From: Fodinicurvata fenggangensis DSM 21160
Lineage (GTDB): Bacteria; Pseudomonadota; Alphaproteobacteria; Kiloniellales; DSM-21159
Assembly (NCBI RefSeq): GCF_000686045.1
Contig: NZ_JMLV01000001.1
Coordinates: 434,001-498,000, forward strand
Reading direction: 5' to 3'
Length of the DNA stretch: 64,000 bases
Part shown: positions 9,636 through 18,400 of the stretch, piece after piece
Layout: every line of letters begins with the position of its first letter
Position numbering within the stretch: the first letter of the stretch is position 1
Program-made: the position numbers and the translations under genes
The notes under the pieces: model-generated
Told to the model about the DNA's origin: nothing
The model's input: only the letters and a program-made list of their open reading frames with translations
Databases searched by the model: none

Positions 9636-9947
9636 TCAGCGGCGCGCCCTTGCCCGCCCCATGATCCAAGACAGCAACAGGAAGACAATTCCCAGGAAAG
9701 CAAGGAGCGGCAAGGCCGGAAGCTGCAATAGTGTCAGCATTGCCGGATCCCACAGAGCCGACCATAGATAACGTTCAGTAACGGCCTGGACCAAATTGAG
9801 GCTGCCTGGATCCAGGCTGTACCAGATGGCGCCTCCCTGACGGAAAGTCACATCCCCTGCCGCTCTCCAGGCAATCATTTCCAGCCAGAGGCAGCCGGCT
9901 GCAACGATCAGGAAAAACCATCCCAGGATCATGAACAAGATCCTCAT
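9636..9947 (-). CDS. Small membrane protein of unknown function
   Basis: A 103-residue protein with hydrophobic helices at about 3-30 and 70-97 and a loop rich in Trp, Leu and Asp between them. It ends in a basic MGRARARR tail, placing the C-terminus in the cytoplasm. AAGGATGAAGG precedes the ATG. I do not recognise a family. It lies 90 bases upstream of aguA on the same strand, so co-transcription is possible, and next to a tRNA gene on the other strand. Confidence 0.65.
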   Translation of the reverse strand: MRILFMILGWFFLIVAAGCLWLEMIAWRAAGDVTFRQGGAIWYSLDPGSLNLVQAVTERYLWSALWDPAMLTLLQLPALPLLAFLGIVFLLLSWIMGRARARR

Positions 9948-10096
9948 CCTTCATCCTTTCCAGTCTGTGCCAGCACGAATACCCTTGCTGTTCAAATACG
10001 GCCAATTCTTCAATGCGCGGCATTGCATAGCCAGAGGGGCTCGGCTATGTTCCCGCTCCATTCAGGGCGGTCACGGTAACAAGATCGCAAAAAATG

Positions 10097-10187
10097 GGTG
10101 AGGTGGCCGAGTGGCTTAAGGCGCACGCCTGGAACGCGTGTAAGGGTTAATAGCCCTTCGTGGGTTCGAATCCCACCCTCACCGCCA
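10097..10187 (+). tRNA. tRNA-Ser (GGA anticodon)
   Basis: A 91-base class II tRNA with CCA encoded. The acceptor stem GGTGAGG pairs with CCTCACC. The anticodon stem CACGC/GCGTG encloses the loop CTGGAAC with anticodon GGA. A long variable arm (GTAAGGGTTAATAGCCCTTC) is present, as expected for serine, followed by the TGGGTTCGAATCCCA T-arm. Confidence 0.97.
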
Positions 10188-10519
10188 TTTTCCTGAAGTT
10201 TCACTCTCTCCTAACTCTTCCGATATTTGCCTTGAAAGCTGGTGTTCAGATGTGAGCAATTTGCTCCGACTACCTGTTTGGCATCATATTCACGGTTAAC
10301 GAGCTTCCGTCATGACGTTTCTGTTCTAGGATCAGAGGGGAGCAGGAATCGAGATAAATGTGAAGCTCATCAGTTTAGTTTTTCCTGGAACTGCAAGTCA
10401 GCCCAAAAGAATAAGTCAGTTTTGAGATAACATATGCGCTGACGGGTTGCTTGCCTTGGCCCTGCCCGATTGCTGAGGTTATCCTGTCGGGAACTGCATT
10501 CTGGGATGGAGACAAGACG
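10188..10519. other. Intergenic stretch after tRNA-Ser
   Basis: About 330 bases with no supported gene. It contains the short palindrome CGTCATGACG near 10310 and a moderately AT-rich part at 10370-10440. The reading frame of the downstream TAXI gene is open back to a TTG at 10451, but that extension is not a signal peptide. It presumably carries that gene's promoter; no strong -35/-10 pair stands out. Confidence 0.5.
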
Positions 10520-11554
10520 GTGTTCTTCAGTCGACGTCAGTTCCTGATATCAGGTGGCCTTCTCTGCGCCCTGCCCTGGACAAACGCGGCCTCGTCACAG
10601 GAAACGCGCATCCTGCGTATTGGAACAGCTTCCACAGCCGGCATCTATTTCCCCATAGGCGGACTGATTGCCAGTGCCATCAGCAGTCCGCCCGGCAGCC
10701 GAGAATGTGAACGCGGTGGCAGTTGTGGCGTTCCGAATCTGATCGCCACAGCCCAGTCAACAGAAGGTTCGGCCTCGAACGTTGAGGCCATAGAACAAGG
10801 AAACCTGGAAACAGCCCTGGCCCAGGCTGACGTTGCTTTCTGGGCCTACCACGCGGAAGGCCCCTATGAAGGGCGCGAGCCCTTGCGCAATCTGCGCACG
10901 ATCGCAAATCTCTATCCTGAGGTTATCCAGGTCGTGACGCGGGAAGAAGCGAAGATCGAAAGTCCTCACGATCTCAAGGGAAAACGTATTTCCCTGGATC
11001 AGCAAGGCTCGGGCTCCCTTGTGGATGCCCTTCTTATCCTTGAAGCTTGGGGGCTCTCACCTGATGATTTTGAGGCTTCCTACCTGGCTCCCAACGTTGC
11101 CGCCTCGCAACTTCGCAAGGGAGAATTGGATGGTTTCTTCATGGTGGCAGGTACTCCGACCCCAGCAATTAGCGATCTGGCAGAAGAGATTCCCATTCGT
11201 CTGCTCCGACTGGAAGGTGAACCGGTTGAGCGTCTGCGTAATCGTTATCCCTTCTTTTCTGTCGCGGAGGTGATGGAAGAAACCTATGAAGGCATTCCAA
11301 ATACGCCAAGCCTGTCCGTGGGGGCGCAATGGCTCGTGGATGCCCGCCTGGAAGAGCAACTGGTGTTTCAGATGACCCAGGCCTTCTGGCACCCGAGACA
11401 CAGGCAACTCTTCGAGGAGGGGCATCCCCAAGCACGCAGGATTTCCCTGGATACTGCACTCAACGGTCTCGGCACCCCCTTGCATCCCGGCGCCAAACGT
11501 TATTACGAGAGCATTGGCATTACCATCATCGAGCCCTATGAGATCAATGACTGA
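10520..11554 (+). CDS. TAXI-family TRAP solute-binding protein with Tat-type signal
   Basis: A 344-residue exported binding protein. The GTG at 10520, with GGAG nine bases upstream, puts a twin-arginine signal (SRRQFLISGG) at the N-terminus, with cleavage near ASSQ. The mature part opens with LRIGTASTAGIYFPIGG, the hallmark of TAXI proteins, which bind glutamate-like or other organic acids for TRAP transporters. The phrases LKGKRISLDQQGSGS and FFMVAGTPTPAI also fit the family. No TRAP membrane subunit (DctQM or fused 4TM-12TM) is nearby, so it is an orphan here. Its stop codon overlaps the Nudix gene, implying coupled translation. Confidence 0.88.
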   Translation: MFFSRRQFLISGGLLCALPWTNAASSQETRILRIGTASTAGIYFPIGGLIASAISSPPGSRECERGGSCGVPNLIATAQSTEGSASNVEAIEQGNLETALAQADVAFWAYHAEGPYEGREPLRNLRTIANLYPEVIQVVTREEAKIESPHDLKGKRISLDQQGSGSLVDALLILEAWGLSPDDFEASYLAPNVAASQLRKGELDGFFMVAGTPTPAISDLAEEIPIRLLRLEGEPVERLRNRYPFFSVAEVMEETYEGIPNTPSLSVGAQWLVDARLEEQLVFQMTQAFWHPRHRQLFEEGHPQARRISLDTALNGLGTPLHPGAKRYYESIGITIIEPYEIND

Positions 11555-12155
11555 ATGCGACGCCGCCGTTGAGCTGTTTTCTAGTGAATACCTCTATTCC
11601 GGCTTCCTGAAGCTGTCACGTCACAGTTTCACCTACCGAACCCAGAGTGGTCAGGAAAGCAAGCGGCTCGAGCGCGAGGTTTGTGAACGCGTGCCGGCCG
11701 TTGCGGTGCTGCCCTATCATCCGGAAAGCGACAGCATCATGATGCTGGAACAGTTTCGCCTGCCAGCCTGGCTGGCTGGCATGAGGGGCTGGCAGTACGA
11801 AGTCGTTGCCGGACTTGTCGAACCGGGTCAGAGCGAAGAAGAAACAGCTCTCAGAGAGAGTCGTGAGGAAGCAGGATTGGAGATCTCGGAGCTTTGGCAA
11901 ATCAACCGCGTTCTGCCCTCGCCCGGCGGCTGTGACGAAGTGATATCGACCTATCTTGGCCGCTTGGCGGAGCCTGGCGTTGACGGCCTCTATGGCCTTG
12001 AAGAGGAAGGCGAAGACATACGCGCTTTCATGGTACCGTTTGACGAAGCCTATGCCCTGCTGCAACAGGGGCGGATCGAGAACGCGACGGCCTGGATGGC
12101 GCTGGCTTGGCTGAAGCTGAATCATGATGAGGTTCAGCACTGCTGGAACACGTGA
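11538..12155 (+). CDS. Nudix hydrolase, ADP-ribose pyrophosphatase type
   Basis: About 205 residues. The Nudix box is complete: G-L-V-E-P-G followed by the helix with RESREEAG, giving the metal-binding REXXEE. The preceding VAVLPYHPESD strand and the downstream SPGGCDEV segment match ADP-ribose/GDP-mannose pyrophosphatases (NudF/NudK type). The enzyme would split ADP-ribose into AMP and ribose phosphate. The start is uncertain: ATG at 11538 or 11547, both inside the last codons of the TAXI gene. An in-frame TTG at 11514 is less likely. Confidence 0.88.
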   Translation: MRSMTECDAAVELFSSEYLYSGFLKLSRHSFTYRTQSGQESKRLEREVCERVPAVAVLPYHPESDSIMMLEQFRLPAWLAGMRGWQYEVVAGLVEPGQSEEETALRESREEAGLEISELWQINRVLPSPGGCDEVISTYLGRLAEPGVDGLYGLEEEGEDIRAFMVPFDEAYALLQQGRIENATAWMALAWLKLNHDEVQHCWNT

Positions 12156-12222
12156 CCTTACGGCTATGCCGTGCAAACTGTTACACTTGTGATTCAACTG
12201 AAACGATAGGCTACGTAAATCC

Positions 12223-13221
12223 ATGCAGATTCGTGAGGGCTTTATAGGGACGATTGGGCAAACGCCCCTGCTTCACCTGAAACGTGCCTCGGAGGAAACA
12301 GGCTGCACCATTCTGGGCAAGGCCGAATTCCTGAACCCCGGTGGGTCCGTAAAGGACCGGGCCGCATGGGCCATTGTAAGAGATGCGGAAAACAAAGGTC
12401 TGTTGAAACCGGGCGGTGTCATCGTCGAGGGAACCGCAGGAAATACGGGAATAGGCCTGGCGCTGGTCGGACGCGCCCGGGGTTACCGAACCGTCATCGT
12501 GATTCCGGAAACACAGAGTCAGGAAAAGAAGGACATGCTGCGTCTCTGCGGCGCCGACCTGCGTGAAGTCCCGGCCGTGCCCTACAAGGATCCACAGAAT
12601 TATGTCCACGTTTCGCGCCGACTGGCAGAAGAGTTGGCGCAGGACCAAGAAGCCGGCGCAATCTGGGCAAACCAGTTCGACAACGTAGCCAATCGCCTGG
12701 GCCACTATGAAACCACGGGTCCGGAAATATGGGAGCAGACGGACGGTGGCGTGAATGGCTTTACCTGTTCGGTCGGAACCGGCGGCACACTCGCCGGTGT
12801 GGCCATGGCTCTCAAAGAAAGAAACCCACAGGTCCAGGTCGCTCTCAGCGACCCCTCCGGTTCTGCCCTGCACCATTATTATGCCCATGGGAGTCTGAAA
12901 GCCGAAGGCACATCGATAACGGAAGGCATAGGGCAAGGACGTATCACGAAGAATCTGGAGGACATGCCTCTGGATACATCCTTTACGATTCCTGACAGCG
13001 AATCCTTGCCGGTTGTCTTCGACCTGCTGGAGCATGAAGGTCTTTGCCTGGGTGGCTCCAGCGGCGTCAATGTGGCCGGGGCAATCCGTCTTGCCCGTGA
13101 AATGGGACCAGGGCACACCATTATAACCGTGCTTTGCGACTTCGGTACCCGCTATCAGAGCAAGCTCTACAATCCGTCATTCCTAAGGGAGAAATCCTTG
13201 CCCGTTCCCAATTGGCTTTGA
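12223..13221 (+). CDS. cysK: Cysteine synthase (O-acetylserine sulfhydrylase family)
   Basis: A 332-residue fold-type II PLP enzyme that makes cysteine from O-acetylserine and sulfide. The PLP lysine is about residue 44 in NPGGSVKDRAA; the phosphate-binding loop is GTAGNTGIGLAL and a second glycine loop is CSVGTGGTLAG. The substrate-loop region GQTPLL near residue 12 is intact. It lies 13 bases upstream of the AlaX gene and is followed by a sulfurtransferase gene, so this small operon centres on cysteine and sulfur handling. The assignment to CysK rather than a cystathionine synthase relative rests on length and overall pattern. Confidence 0.88.
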   Translation: MQIREGFIGTIGQTPLLHLKRASEETGCTILGKAEFLNPGGSVKDRAAWAIVRDAENKGLLKPGGVIVEGTAGNTGIGLALVGRARGYRTVIVIPETQSQEKKDMLRLCGADLREVPAVPYKDPQNYVHVSRRLAEELAQDQEAGAIWANQFDNVANRLGHYETTGPEIWEQTDGGVNGFTCSVGTGGTLAGVAMALKERNPQVQVALSDPSGSALHHYYAHGSLKAEGTSITEGIGQGRITKNLEDMPLDTSFTIPDSESLPVVFDLLEHEGLCLGGSSGVNVAGAIRLAREMGPGHTIITVLCDFGTRYQSKLYNPSFLREKSLPVPNWL

Positions 13222-13234
13222 GGAGTAGGAAACC

Positions 13235-13960
13235 ATGGAATTGCTGTTCCGCGACGACCCTTACCTGAAGAGTTGCCGGGCTCGTGTTACGGATAGCTCG
13301 TCCGCGGGTGTGCGTTTCGACCGTACGATCTTCTATCCGGAAGGGGGCGGACAACCGGGCGACACCGGTCTGATGCGTCTGTCGTCCGGTGCCGAAGTGA
13401 ACATTATTGATGCACAGAAGCACGGAGATGATGACCAGGATGTCCTGCACCTTCTCGCAGCGGACTCCCCAGTTCCGGACATCGGTGAGGAAGTTGAGTT
13501 GCAGATCGACTGGGAACGCCGTCACAGGCTGATGCGCATGCATACAAGTCTTCACCTGCTCTGTTCCCTTGTCGAGGGTGATGTCACGGGGGGACAGATT
13601 TCCGACGGCAAGGGACGCCTGGATTTCAACCTTCCCGAAGGAGCTCCTGACAAGACTTGGCTGACGGAGAACCTCAATGATCTGGTCAGGCGCGCCGTTC
13701 CTGTCTCGGTCATCTGGGCAAGCGACGAAGAACTGGACAATACCCCAGAGCTTGTCAGGACCATGTCCGTCAAACCGCCACGCGGCAGCGGGCGAGTACG
13801 CATGCTGCAGATTGAAGGGGTCGACCTGCAGCCCTGTGGAGGGACCCATGTCAGTAACACCAGCGAAATTGGCCGCCTGGAAGTCGGAAAGATCGAGAAC
13901 AAGGGGCGCCAGAACCGTCGTATAAATTTGCGCTTTGCCAGCCAGGAAGCAGGTTCATGA
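13235..13960 (+). CDS. AlaX-type alanyl-tRNA editing protein
   Basis: A 241-residue free-standing homologue of the AlaRS editing domain, which deacylates Ser- or Gly-tRNA(Ala). Zinc ligands are visible as HTSLH (His103, His107) and CGGTH (Cys201, His205). The N-terminal YPEGGGQPGDTG segment is the glycine-rich strand of AlaXM proteins. A good GGAGTAGG ribosome site precedes the ATG. Its stop overlaps the next start (ATGA at 13957-13960). Being next to cysteine synthase suggests a link between amino-acid supply and mistranslation control, which is inference. Confidence 0.92.
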   Translation: MELLFRDDPYLKSCRARVTDSSSAGVRFDRTIFYPEGGGQPGDTGLMRLSSGAEVNIIDAQKHGDDDQDVLHLLAADSPVPDIGEEVELQIDWERRHRLMRMHTSLHLLCSLVEGDVTGGQISDGKGRLDFNLPEGAPDKTWLTENLNDLVRRAVPVSVIWASDEELDNTPELVRTMSVKPPRGSGRVRMLQIEGVDLQPCGGTHVSNTSEIGRLEVGKIENKGRQNRRINLRFASQEAGS

Positions 13961-14841
13961 CAGATTCAGCCAGCCCGCTAGTTTCAACCGAGTGGCTTGA
14001 GAGAAACCTCAACTCACCGGATTTACGTGTTGTGGATGCCACCTACTATTTACCGGTGGAGAGCGGAGACGCCCGGGCTGAGTACGAACAGGAGCATATT
14101 CCCGGAGCCGTCTTCTTTGACATCGATGACATTAAGGACAATCAGGATTCGCTTCCGCACATGCTGCCCCCGCCGGAAGTCTTCTCTTCCAAGGTCCGCA
14201 AGCTTGGCCTTGGCGACGGAACACGCATTGTCGTTTATGATCGCAAGGGTCTGATGTCGGCACCACGGGTCTGGTGGATGTTTCGCGTCTTCGGGCATCG
14301 AGATGTGTTTGTGCTCGATGGCGGGCTGCCCAAGTGGAAAGCGGAGCAGCGCCCGCTGGACGATCATCCGGTCTTGCCAGAGGAAAGGCACTTTACCGCC
14401 CGCCTTGATACCACGCGTATCCGGGATCGTCACAAGATCCTTGGCAATATTGAGGCCGGGGAGGAACAGGTTGTTGATGCACGCAGCACGGGACGTTTCG
14501 AGGGTCGGGATCACGAACCCTGGCCAGGACGCCAATCGGGACGCATCCCCGGAAGTTACAACGTGCCCTACACGAATCTCATTGATGCCGAAAGCGGATG
14601 CCTGAAAACCCCTAGCGGCTTGCGCCGGCAATTCGAGGAGGCAGGTGTCGATCTCAAGGCACCAATTGTCACGTCTTGCGGTTCGGGCATCACCGCAGCT
14701 GCGCTTGCCATGGCACTCGACATACTCGGGCACAGGGATGTCGCCCTTTATGACGGATCCTGGGCTGAATGGGGATTGGCCGAGAAGCTTCCAATCGATA
14801 AGGGCCCGGCGTCTAAAGCATCAGCTTCCACGGAAAGATAG
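13957..14841 (+). CDS. sseA: 3-mercaptopyruvate / thiosulfate sulfurtransferase
   Basis: A 294-residue two-domain rhodanese. The inactive N-terminal domain has the EHIPGAVFFDID and GDGTRIVVYDRKG segments; the catalytic C-terminal domain carries Cys241 in TSCGSGITA. The CGSGIT active loop is typical of 3-mercaptopyruvate sulfurtransferases rather than thiosulfate-preferring CRKGVT forms. It moves sulfur from mercaptopyruvate, a cysteine breakdown product, to thiol acceptors or cyanide. It is translationally coupled to the AlaX gene. Confidence 0.92.
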   Translation: MTDSASPLVSTEWLERNLNSPDLRVVDATYYLPVESGDARAEYEQEHIPGAVFFDIDDIKDNQDSLPHMLPPPEVFSSKVRKLGLGDGTRIVVYDRKGLMSAPRVWWMFRVFGHRDVFVLDGGLPKWKAEQRPLDDHPVLPEERHFTARLDTTRIRDRHKILGNIEAGEEQVVDARSTGRFEGRDHEPWPGRQSGRIPGSYNVPYTNLIDAESGCLKTPSGLRRQFEEAGVDLKAPIVTSCGSGITAAALAMALDILGHRDVALYDGSWAEWGLAEKLPIDKGPASKASASTER

Positions 14842-14843
14842 CC

Positions 14844-15863
14844 ATTCCAGAAGAACTTAATAAACCAATTGAAATCGACGATCTGCGTGCTGGCCAGGAG
14901 CAGGCGTGTGTCGCGCTGTGGAACGAATGCGGTCTCTTGGTCCCGCATAACGACCCGCATGAGGATATCGCCCTTTTTCAGGCTGCTCCTTCGGCACGGA
15001 TACTGGTTGCCCATCTGGACGGACAGATCGTGGGCAGCGTCTGTGTCGGCCATGACGGCCATCGTGGCTGGCTCTATTATCTGGCGGTCAAGCTGTCATA
15101 TCGGCAGCAAGGGGTGGCCGGGACGCTTCTGAAAGTGGCCGAGAACTGGCTCTCCAGCCAGGATGTGCGCAAGGTGCAATTGATGATTCGCCCCGACAAT
15201 CAGCCCGTTGCCACCTTCTATCAAAAGCAGGGTTACCAACTCACGCCCCGTGCAATGATGGCAAAGTGGCTCTCGGGTGAAGCGAGTTCCACACTCACTA
15301 CGCATGAGAGCGCGTACCTGGATACGGAAATCACCTATCTGGAGATGACATCCCCACGCTCGTTTTCTGCCGATGAGACGCGGCTTCCCGACGACTGCCT
15401 CCTGCTCCGGGCAAACAGGCCACCACCTTCATTCTACCGATATCTCTATAACACTGTGGGTGAGCCGTGGCTTTGGTGGGAAAGACGCATTCTCAGTGAC
15501 GACGAGTTGAACAGCATCCTTCATGCCTGCGGCCACGAATTGCATGTCCTCTATCGTGGGGGTGTTCCTGCAGGATTCGGGGAACTTGAACGCAGAAAGG
15601 ATGGAAACGTCGAGCTTTCCTATTTCGGACTCCTGCCAGAGTTCATCGGCCAGGCGCTCGGCCGACCATTTCTCAAGTCAATCGTTCAACTTGCCTGGCA
15701 GGTCGCTCCGTCAGCAGTGCCAAAGTGCCTGAAGGTGAATACCTGCAATCTGGATCATCCGCGCGCACTCTCACTGTATCAATCGGTTGGTTTTTCACCC
15801 TCTTCACGAGAAACAAAACGCATCATCCATCCTCGATCCTTGGGACTCTTCGAAACGACATGA
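14844..15863 (+). CDS. Tandem GNAT acetyltransferase (YpeA-like N-half plus second GNAT), unusual start
   Basis: The N-terminal half aligns by eye with E. coli YpeA-type acetyltransferases: the ALWNECGLL helix, the NDPHEDI phrase, the GHDGHRGWLYYLAV strand and the acetyl-CoA loop YRQQGVAGTLL. The C-terminal half (from about residue 180) is a second GNAT-like domain ending in HPRALSLYQSVGF. The family's first strand is encoded at 14868-14936, yet no ATG, GTG or TTG occurs in frame after the TAA at 14814 until TTG at 14937, which would delete that strand. ATT at 14844 has GGAAAG six bases upstream; ATT at 14868 aligns with the YpeA start. A rare start or a local sequence error are the options. 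Substrate unknown. Confidence 0.7.
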   Translation: MPEELNKPIEIDDLRAGQEQACVALWNECGLLVPHNDPHEDIALFQAAPSARILVAHLDGQIVGSVCVGHDGHRGWLYYLAVKLSYRQQGVAGTLLKVAENWLSSQDVRKVQLMIRPDNQPVATFYQKQGYQLTPRAMMAKWLSGEASSTLTTHESAYLDTEITYLEMTSPRSFSADETRLPDDCLLLRANRPPPSFYRYLYNTVGEPWLWWERRILSDDELNSILHACGHELHVLYRGGVPAGFGELERRKDGNVELSYFGLLPEFIGQALGRPFLKSIVQLAWQVAPSAVPKCLKVNTCNLDHPRALSLYQSVGFSPSSRETKRIIHPRSLGLFETT

Positions 15864-16045
15864 AGGCATCATTCAGTTCAACCACGGGCCTACCGATTCA
15901 CGGTCTTTTCCGATAGTCTTTTCAATGGGTTGGTCATTAGCTTCAAGAATCTCTTCAAATTTTTCATATAGCTGTTACAACTGGATCAGGCTGTATAGCC
16001 AGAAACTTACAACTGATAAAATGAAGAACAGGATAGGGTAGATTC

Positions 16046-17071
16046 ATGACTCTCAAATCATTCCTGGCTGCCGGCGCCTTTGTCGCCGCCTCTGCGGTTG
16101 CCATGCCAGCCATAGCTGGCGAAACGCTCGATGCCGTTCGGGATCGTGGCGAACTGCGCTGTGGCGTGAACACAGGTCTAGCCGGCTTTAGCAATCCTGA
16201 CAGTGAAGGCAATTGGCAGGGCCTGGATGTGGATGTCTGCAAGGCAATAGCAGCTTCCATTCTGGGCGACGCAGACGCTGTCAGTTACACCCCTCTAACC
16301 GCACAGCAGCGTTTCACGGCGCTTCAGTCCGGTGAAGTGGACGTCCTGTCTCGCAACACGACCTGGACCTTGACCCGTGACACCTCCCTGGGCTTGCACT
16401 TTGCCCCGATCACTTTCTATGACGGTCAGGGCTTCATGGTGCGAAAGGAGCTTGGCGTCGAAAGTGTGCATGATCTGGACGGTGCCACCATCTGCGTACA
16501 ACCTGGCACGACGACGGAGTTGAATCTCGCGGATTTCTTCCGTGCCAACGAGATGGACTTCGAGCCGGTGGTCATCGAGGACTTCGAGGAGGTCAACGCG
16601 GCCTATTTCGCAGGCCGTTGCGATGCTTACACGACTGACTCCTCGGGCTTGGCCTCCGTTCGTTCAACAGCTCCGGATCCCACCGCCCACATGATCCTGC
16701 CGGAAATCATCTCCAAGGAACCCTTGGGGCCGGCCGTGCGCCAGGGCGATGACGAGTTCTTCAACATCGTCAAGTGGGTCGTTTATGCCCTGATCGAGGC
16801 CGAGGAATATGGCGTAAATTCCGAGAACCTCGAAGAGATGCGCGAGACCAGCGAGAATCCTGGTATCAAGCGTTTGCTGGGTGCCGAACCCGGCATGGGC
16901 GAACACCTGGATCTCGAAGAAGACTGGGCTTACAACGCGATCGAAGCCGTGGGTAACTACGGGGAAATCTTTGAACGCAATGTCGGTCCGGATACCGATC
17001 TGGGTCTCGAGCGCGGCATCAACGGGCTCTGGACTGATGGCGGCCTGATGTACGCCATGCCGGTACGGTAA
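16046..17071 (+). CDS. aapJ: General L-amino acid ABC transporter, periplasmic binding protein
   Basis: A 341-residue family-3 solute-binding protein. The signal peptide is residues 1-24 (cleavage after AIA). The mature protein begins with the VRDRGELRCGVN phrase of AapJ/BztA proteins and includes LSRNTTWTLTRD, a strong marker of this subfamily. It captures a broad range of L-amino acids, classically glutamate and aspartate, for AapQMP. It heads the aap operon with a strong AGGATAGGG ribosome site, and a terminator-like hairpin follows it, which should make it the most abundant product. Confidence 0.95.
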   Translation: MTLKSFLAAGAFVAASAVAMPAIAGETLDAVRDRGELRCGVNTGLAGFSNPDSEGNWQGLDVDVCKAIAASILGDADAVSYTPLTAQQRFTALQSGEVDVLSRNTTWTLTRDTSLGLHFAPITFYDGQGFMVRKELGVESVHDLDGATICVQPGTTTELNLADFFRANEMDFEPVVIEDFEEVNAAYFAGRCDAYTTDSSGLASVRSTAPDPTAHMILPEIISKEPLGPAVRQGDDEFFNIVKWVVYALIEAEEYGVNSENLEEMRETSENPGIKRLLGAEPGMGEHLDLEEDWAYNAIEAVGNYGEIFERNVGPDTDLGLERGINGLWTDGGLMYAMPVR

Positions 17072-17083
17072 AAGAAGAAGTGC

Positions 17084-17118
17084 AAAGGGCCGTCGCGCTA
17101 TAAGCGGGGCGGCCTTTT
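17084..17118 (+). terminator. Terminator/attenuator hairpin after aapJ
   Basis: An imperfect GC-rich hairpin with arms AAAGGGCCGTCGCGC and GCGGGGCGGCCTTTT and a short TATAA-type loop, ending in a T-run. It sits between aapJ and aapQ. Partial read-through would give excess binding protein over membrane subunits, a common arrangement in importer operons. Confidence 0.7.
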
Positions 17119-17206
17119 GCCTTTACATCCCTTCCCCTGAACAGGCGGGCGTGCCCGCCCAAAAAAATATCTTGATAGAACAGGATCGGGAACGAGGAGT
17201 TCGACC

Positions 17207-18397
17207 GTGACGGTACCCACCGGAGTCGAGACAAACCGGACGGGCGTAGCTGCACTCTGGCATGATCCCCAGGCGCGCTCGATCATCTACCAGGCGGTGG
17301 CGTTGGGGCTGGTAATCCTCGCCGGCTGGTATCTCTTTTCCAATACGCTGCAGAACCTGGAAGAGCGGAACATCTCCACGGGCTTTGGCTTCCTGGATCG
17401 CAGCGCCGGATTCTCGATAAGTGAATCCCTAGTCAGCTACGAGGCCTCGGACACCTATGGTCGGGCTTTCCTCGTCGGCCTGCTGAATACCCTTCAGGTG
17501 GCCCTGCTGGGAATTATCCTGGCCACGATACTGGGGACGATCGTAGGAATCCTGCGTCTCTCGACAAACTGGCTGGTTGCCAAGTTGGCCTCGGCCTACG
17601 TCGAGATCCTGCGCAATATCCCCGTTCTCCTCCAGCTTTTCGTCTGGTATGGTGTAATCACTATTACCCTGCCCTCTCCGCGCCAGGCCTTTGAACCGAT
17701 GCCGGGGGTCTTCCTCAGCAACCGCGGATTCATGATCCCGGCGCCTGTCGACGACCCTGTTCATGGCTACATGGGCATTGCCCTCCTGCTCGCAATTCTA
17801 CTGAGCCTCGCATTGCGTGCCTGGGCCAGACGCCGTCAGAACCGCACCGGACTCCAATTTCCCGTCTTTCCCTGCAGCCTGGCCATGATTCTCGCTCTGC
17901 CAATCATCGCCTGGATGGTGGGCGGTGCCCCGGTCGTATTCGAACTCCCGATACTGGAAGGTTTCAATTTCCAGGGCGGTATAACCTTGTCTCCCGAGTT
18001 TGGGGCCTTGCTGCTTGGTCTGACCACCTACACTTCAGCCTTCATCGCGGAAATTGTACGCGGAGGCATCCTCGGGGTCGATCATGGGCAGACGGAAGCA
18101 GCTGCTTCACTGGGACTGAGGCGTGTGCGTGTCTTGCGCTTTATCGTCCTGCCGCAAGCCTTGCGCCTTATAGTGCCGCCAACAACCAGCCAGTATCTCA
18201 ATTTGACCAAGAACAGCTCTCTTGCAGTGGCGATCGGTTACCCGGACCTAGTGTCCGTCGGTAACACCACATTGAACCAAACTGGTCAGGCAATCGAAGC
18301 TGTCACGATTTTCATGACCGTCTATCTCTCTTTCAGTCTGGCAATCTCAGTCTTCATGAACTGGTACAACAGCCGTATTGCCCTGGTGGAGCGCTGA
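17207..18397 (+). CDS. aapQ: General L-amino acid ABC transporter, permease
   Basis: A 396-residue inner-membrane subunit of the HisM/GlnP type, long as AapQ proteins are. About eight hydrophobic segments are visible. The EAA-loop region GQTEAAASLGLRRVRVLRFIV is the contact for the AapP ATPase, and YVEILRNIPVLLQLF is the family signature. It pairs with AapM. GAGGAG precedes the start region; the first ATG-equivalent is a GTG at 17207. It lies three bases from aapM. Confidence 0.94.
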   Translation: MTVPTGVETNRTGVAALWHDPQARSIIYQAVALGLVILAGWYLFSNTLQNLEERNISTGFGFLDRSAGFSISESLVSYEASDTYGRAFLVGLLNTLQVALLGIILATILGTIVGILRLSTNWLVAKLASAYVEILRNIPVLLQLFVWYGVITITLPSPRQAFEPMPGVFLSNRGFMIPAPVDDPVHGYMGIALLLAILLSLALRAWARRRQNRTGLQFPVFPCSLAMILALPIIAWMVGGAPVVFELPILEGFNFQGGITLSPEFGALLLGLTTYTSAFIAEIVRGGILGVDHGQTEAAASLGLRRVRVLRFIVLPQALRLIVPPTTSQYLNLTKNSSLAVAIGYPDLVSVGNTTLNQTGQAIEAVTIFMTVYLSFSLAISVFMNWYNSRIALVER

Positions 18398-18400
18398 CCC

